Shown: piece by piece, positions 31,761 to 33,668 of the stretch
How the letters are laid out: every line of letters starts with the position of its first letter
How positions within the stretch are numbered: the first letter of the stretch is position 1
Assembly: GCF_000235425.2 (NCBI RefSeq)
Contig: NZ_KI912266.1
Coordinates: 6,407,020-6,440,687 of the forward strand
DNA from: Pseudofrankia saprophytica
Lineage (GTDB): Bacteria; Actinomycetota; Actinomycetes; Frankiales; Frankiaceae
Direction of reading: 5' to 3'
DNA length: 33,668 nt
Notes under the pieces: generated by a model
Seen by the model: the letters and a program-made list of their open reading frames with translations, nothing else
Database searches by the model: none
What the model was told of the DNA's origin: nothing
Translations under genes and position numbers: made by a program

Positions 31761-32507
31761 TCAGCTGCTCCGAGCCGGTCGCAGGTGCCGGTCGAGGAAC
31801 GTGGTGGCGTCCGCCCAGGCCGCGCGGTCCGCCGTCTCGTCCCGCATCGGGCCCCACGGCGAGCTGAACGCGTGGCCGGCGCCGGCGTAGAGGCGGACGT
31901 CGGCGTCGACGCCCCAGCGCTCGATACGGGCCCTCAGCTCGTCGAGCAGCGCCGGGGGCACGACCGGGTCTGCGTCGCCGTAGAGGAACAGCGCCGGGCA
32001 GGTGAGCTGCCAGAGCAGGTCCAGCGGGTGCACGGGCGTGCGCGGGCCGAGCTCGTGGAAGCGAGGCTGGCTCGGGTAGTACAGGACCGCGGCGGCCAGG
32101 TCACCTCGCCCGCAGGCGGCGAGCCAGGCCAGCGTTCCGCCCGTGCAGTACCCCCACACGGCGACCCGGCGCGGGTCGACGGCCGGGTGGGCGCGCAGGG
32201 CGTCGACGGCGCCGGCCAGGTCGCGCGCGCCGTGGGTGAAGTCGAGCCGGTCGACGTGCTCGCGGACCTCGGTGAAGTCGTCGTAGGCCTCGGTCCTGGC
32301 CGGCCCCTGGCCGCGGTAGTAGTCGGGGACCGTCGACGCGTAGCCCCGGTCGGCGAGCCGTCGCTGTATGCCTCGGATGAACGGGTTGATCCCGTAGGCC
32401 TCCGCCCCGAGGACGACGCCGGGGAACGGCCCTGAGCCGGCCGGCGTGACGACCTGTGACGCCGGGCCGGGCAGGAAGCGCCCCGCGGCCGCTAAGTCGG
32501 ACTCCAC
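31761..32507 (-). CDS. Dienelactone hydrolase-family protein
   Basis: The protein is 248 aa with an alpha/beta-hydrolase fold of the dienelactone hydrolase type, which uses Cys as nucleophile. The triad is visible: C121 in VAVWGYCTGGTLAW, an Asp (D180) in FLYGDADPVVP, and H212 in YAGAGHAFSS. It starts with VVTPAGSGPFPGVVLGAEAY, as usual for the family. The natural substrate may be a lactone or an ester of an aromatic or dicarboxylic acid; which one is unknown. The start is a GTG with AAGGTGG some 12 bases upstream. It is the first gene of a three-gene unit with the two CoA transferases, suggesting degradation or activation of an organic acid. Confidence 0.87.
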   Translation of the reverse strand: MESDLAAAGRFLPGPASQVVTPAGSGPFPGVVLGAEAYGINPFIRGIQRRLADRGYASTVPDYYRGQGPARTEAYDDFTEVREHVDRLDFTHGARDLAGAVDALRAHPAVDPRRVAVWGYCTGGTLAWLAACGRGDLAAAVLYYPSQPRFHELGPRTPVHPLDLLWQLTCPALFLYGDADPVVPPALLDELRARIERWGVDADVRLYAGAGHAFSSPWGPMRDETADRAAWADATTFLDRHLRPARSS

Positions 32508-32594
32508 CTCGATCGGCCCACCTTCAGGCTCGGTCCAGCAGTTTTGGTGGCAGTGTCGCGACGTGAATACTAGGTCCGTCCCGCCCGCTCTGTC

Positions 32595-32630
32595 TCTGGT
32601 TCGCTCCGTGCCCGCACGGCGCGAACCAGA
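32595..32630. terminator. Near-perfect hairpin abutting the RIS-ACT stop; mini form of the repeat head
   Basis: The arms TCTGGTTCGC-T-CCGTGC and GCACGG-C-GCGAACCAGA are separated by CC, so 16 base pairs form with one mismatch. It starts one base after the stop codon of the RIS-ACT gene (minus strand), the position of a terminator. The arm is the same GGTTCGCTCCGTGC that heads the modular repeats. Confidence 0.75.
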
Positions 32631-32631
32631 C

Positions 32632-33668
32632 TCACGCGGGCGGCTGGCAGGCGCGGAAGCAGTCGTAGACGCCGCCCACGGTGCGGACGGCGGCGAGGAC
32701 GGCGGCGAGCTGGTCCGGGCCGGTCACCTCGACGGTGAAGCGGGCATGGGCCACCCGGTCCTCCGACGTCGACGTCGACGCGGCGCGCAGGCCGGCGGCC
32801 GTCTCGGAGAGAACCTCCGTGATGTCGGCGAGCAGGCCGTACCGGTCGAAGGCCTCGACGCCGATCTCCGCGGGGAAGGTGTGCGTCTCCGGACATCGCC
32901 AGGACAGGACCTGTACCGGCTCCCTGACCGGGCCGGACGGTCCGGACGGCCGTGTGTTCGGGCATTCGGCGCGATGCAGCGTCACCGCGCTGTGGCCCGC
33001 GCTCTGGCTGGCGACGAAGCCGATGAGTCTGTCCCCGGGCAGCGGGAGGCAGCAGCGCGCGATCCGTACCGGTGCGGCGTCCGCCTGCCCCTCCAGTGAC
33101 GCCACGCCCGCCCAGGCCGGCGTCGGCCGCCTGCCCACCACGGAAGCGCTGGCCGACCGCGCCTGGCGGCCCCGGCGCGCGCCGGTCGCGGAGTCGGCGT
33201 CCGAGCCCTCCGGCGCCGGCCGTGCGCCGGCCGCGGCTTCGGTGACGCCCATACCAGCGGCGACGGCGGCGGCGGCGCTGGCGACGACCGCCGCCTTGGT
33301 GGCCGTCGAGCCGTCCGCATCCGCACCCCCACTCGTGCCGACGACGCCTGGGTCGGTCACCGGCGTCGGCGTCGGCGCGGACGGCTCGCCCGCGGCGGGC
33401 GGCGGGCCCGCGGCCCGGGATGCGGGCGGGGCGTGGTCCAGGGCGGCCGTACCAGCCCGGACGGGCTCTCGCCGCGGGTCGGCGGAGGGCTCGGCGACCG
33501 GGGCGGGGATGCCGGTGGTGGGCGTGGGGCTCTCCGGCCGGCCACTGGTCTCGGCGTCCGCCCCGGCCCCGGCGGGGGCGGTACGAGTGGCGGCCGGCGA
33601 GGCGGGGGCGGTGACGGCCGGGGCGGGCACATCCGGGCTTGGCGACGCATGGCCGGACGGGACCGTCG
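32632..33668 (-). CDS. RIS-ACT regulatory end of a RelA/SpoT-type protein, 5' part beyond window
   Basis: The reading frame is open to the right edge, so the N-terminus is missing. The C-terminal part is recognisable. A RIS (zinc-finger-like) domain covers about 32900-33066, with VRIARCCLPLPGDRLIGFVA and TLHRAECPNT supplying the C-C-H-C residues. An ACT domain covers about 32650-32880 (FPAEIGVEAFDRYGLLADIT, ending with TVGGVYDCFRA). These are the sensing and regulatory domains at the end of (p)ppGpp synthetase/hydrolases. Before them lie ~180 residues of Ala/Pro/Ser/Thr-rich sequence of low complexity with no TGS or catalytic features. It is either an unusually long linker in a complete RelA homologue or a stand-alone regulator; the part to the right decides. 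Confidence 0.7.
   Translation of the reverse strand, partial: TVPSGHASPSPDVPAPAVTAPASPAATRTAPAGAGADAETSGRPESPTPTTGIPAPVAEPSADPRREPVRAGTAALDHAPPASRAAGPPPAAGEPSAPTPTPVTDPGVVGTSGGADADGSTATKAAVVASAAAAVAAGMGVTEAAAGARPAPEGSDADSATGARRGRQARSASASVVGRRPTPAWAGVASLEGQADAAPVRIARCCLPLPGDRLIGFVASQSAGHSAVTLHRAECPNTRPSGPSGPVREPVQVLSWRCPETHTFPAEIGVEAFDRYGLLADITEVLSETAAGLRAASTSTSEDRVAHARFTVEVTGPDQLAAVLAAVRTVGGVYDCFRACQPPA

Overview
This is a very GC-rich window whose codon use, frequent GTG starts and gene families point to a filamentous actinomycete. A Frankia-like genome is my best guess, but that is an inference from gene content and not from a phylogenetic marker. No rRNA, tRNA, CRISPR array, transposase or phage gene was recognised.

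Layout. (1) 1-1880, minus strand: a DNA-damage cassette. A SAV_6107-type HEPN protein, an ImuA'-like RecA-fold protein and the start of ImuB (cut by the window edge) lie behind a perfect actinobacterial LexA/SOS box. (2) 1918-8844: the first carotenoid arm, with a CrtA/spheroidene-monooxygenase-like gene, an MFS exporter on the other strand, a GNAT acetyltransferase, a CruF-type hydratase, a CruG-like glycosyltransferase and a CrtD-like desaturase. (3) 8863-13026: accessory metabolism and stress genes, comprising an NmrA/cupin pair facing an MmyB-type regulator, a single-domain globin, a CDP-alcohol phosphatidyltransferase and a small orphan protein. (4) 13139-15173: metF and a membrane-anchored DUF4097-like protein. 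(5) 15729-21753: the second carotenoid arm, crtI - moxR - DUF58 - VWA - crtB; the last four genes are joined by 4-base start/stop overlaps. (6) 22000-28620: a Thermus-type seryl-tRNA synthetase, a membrane-anchored cyclophilin, a DEAH-type helicase, and a large XRE regulator with an internal twin-arginine-like segment. (7) 29369-33668, minus strand: two CaiB-type CoA transferases and a dienelactone hydrolase, then the RIS-ACT end of a RelA/SpoT-type protein that runs off the right edge.

How the genes fit together. CrtB makes phytoene and CrtI desaturates it towards lycopene. CruF, CrtD-like, CrtA-like and the glycosyltransferase would hydrate, further desaturate, oxygenate and glycosylate an acyclic end. 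The expected product is a polar glycosylated acyclic carotenoid. No GGPP synthase (crtE) or cyclase is visible here. The MoxR/DUF58/VWA chaperone set is translationally tied to crtB, so it may act on the pigment machinery or the membrane it sits in.

The most unusual non-coding content is a family of roughly 200-base modular GC-rich repeats (four long copies and at least two fragments) at 14194-14413, 15397-15709, 28623-28820, 28936-29131, 29164-29209 and 32595-32630. They contain hairpins built around a TCGCTTCGCT loop, and at least one stem is kept while its base pairs differ between copies. Their head ends abut gene starts and stops. One pair flanks the DUF4097-like gene in inverted orientation, and another pair faces each other around a further hairpin.
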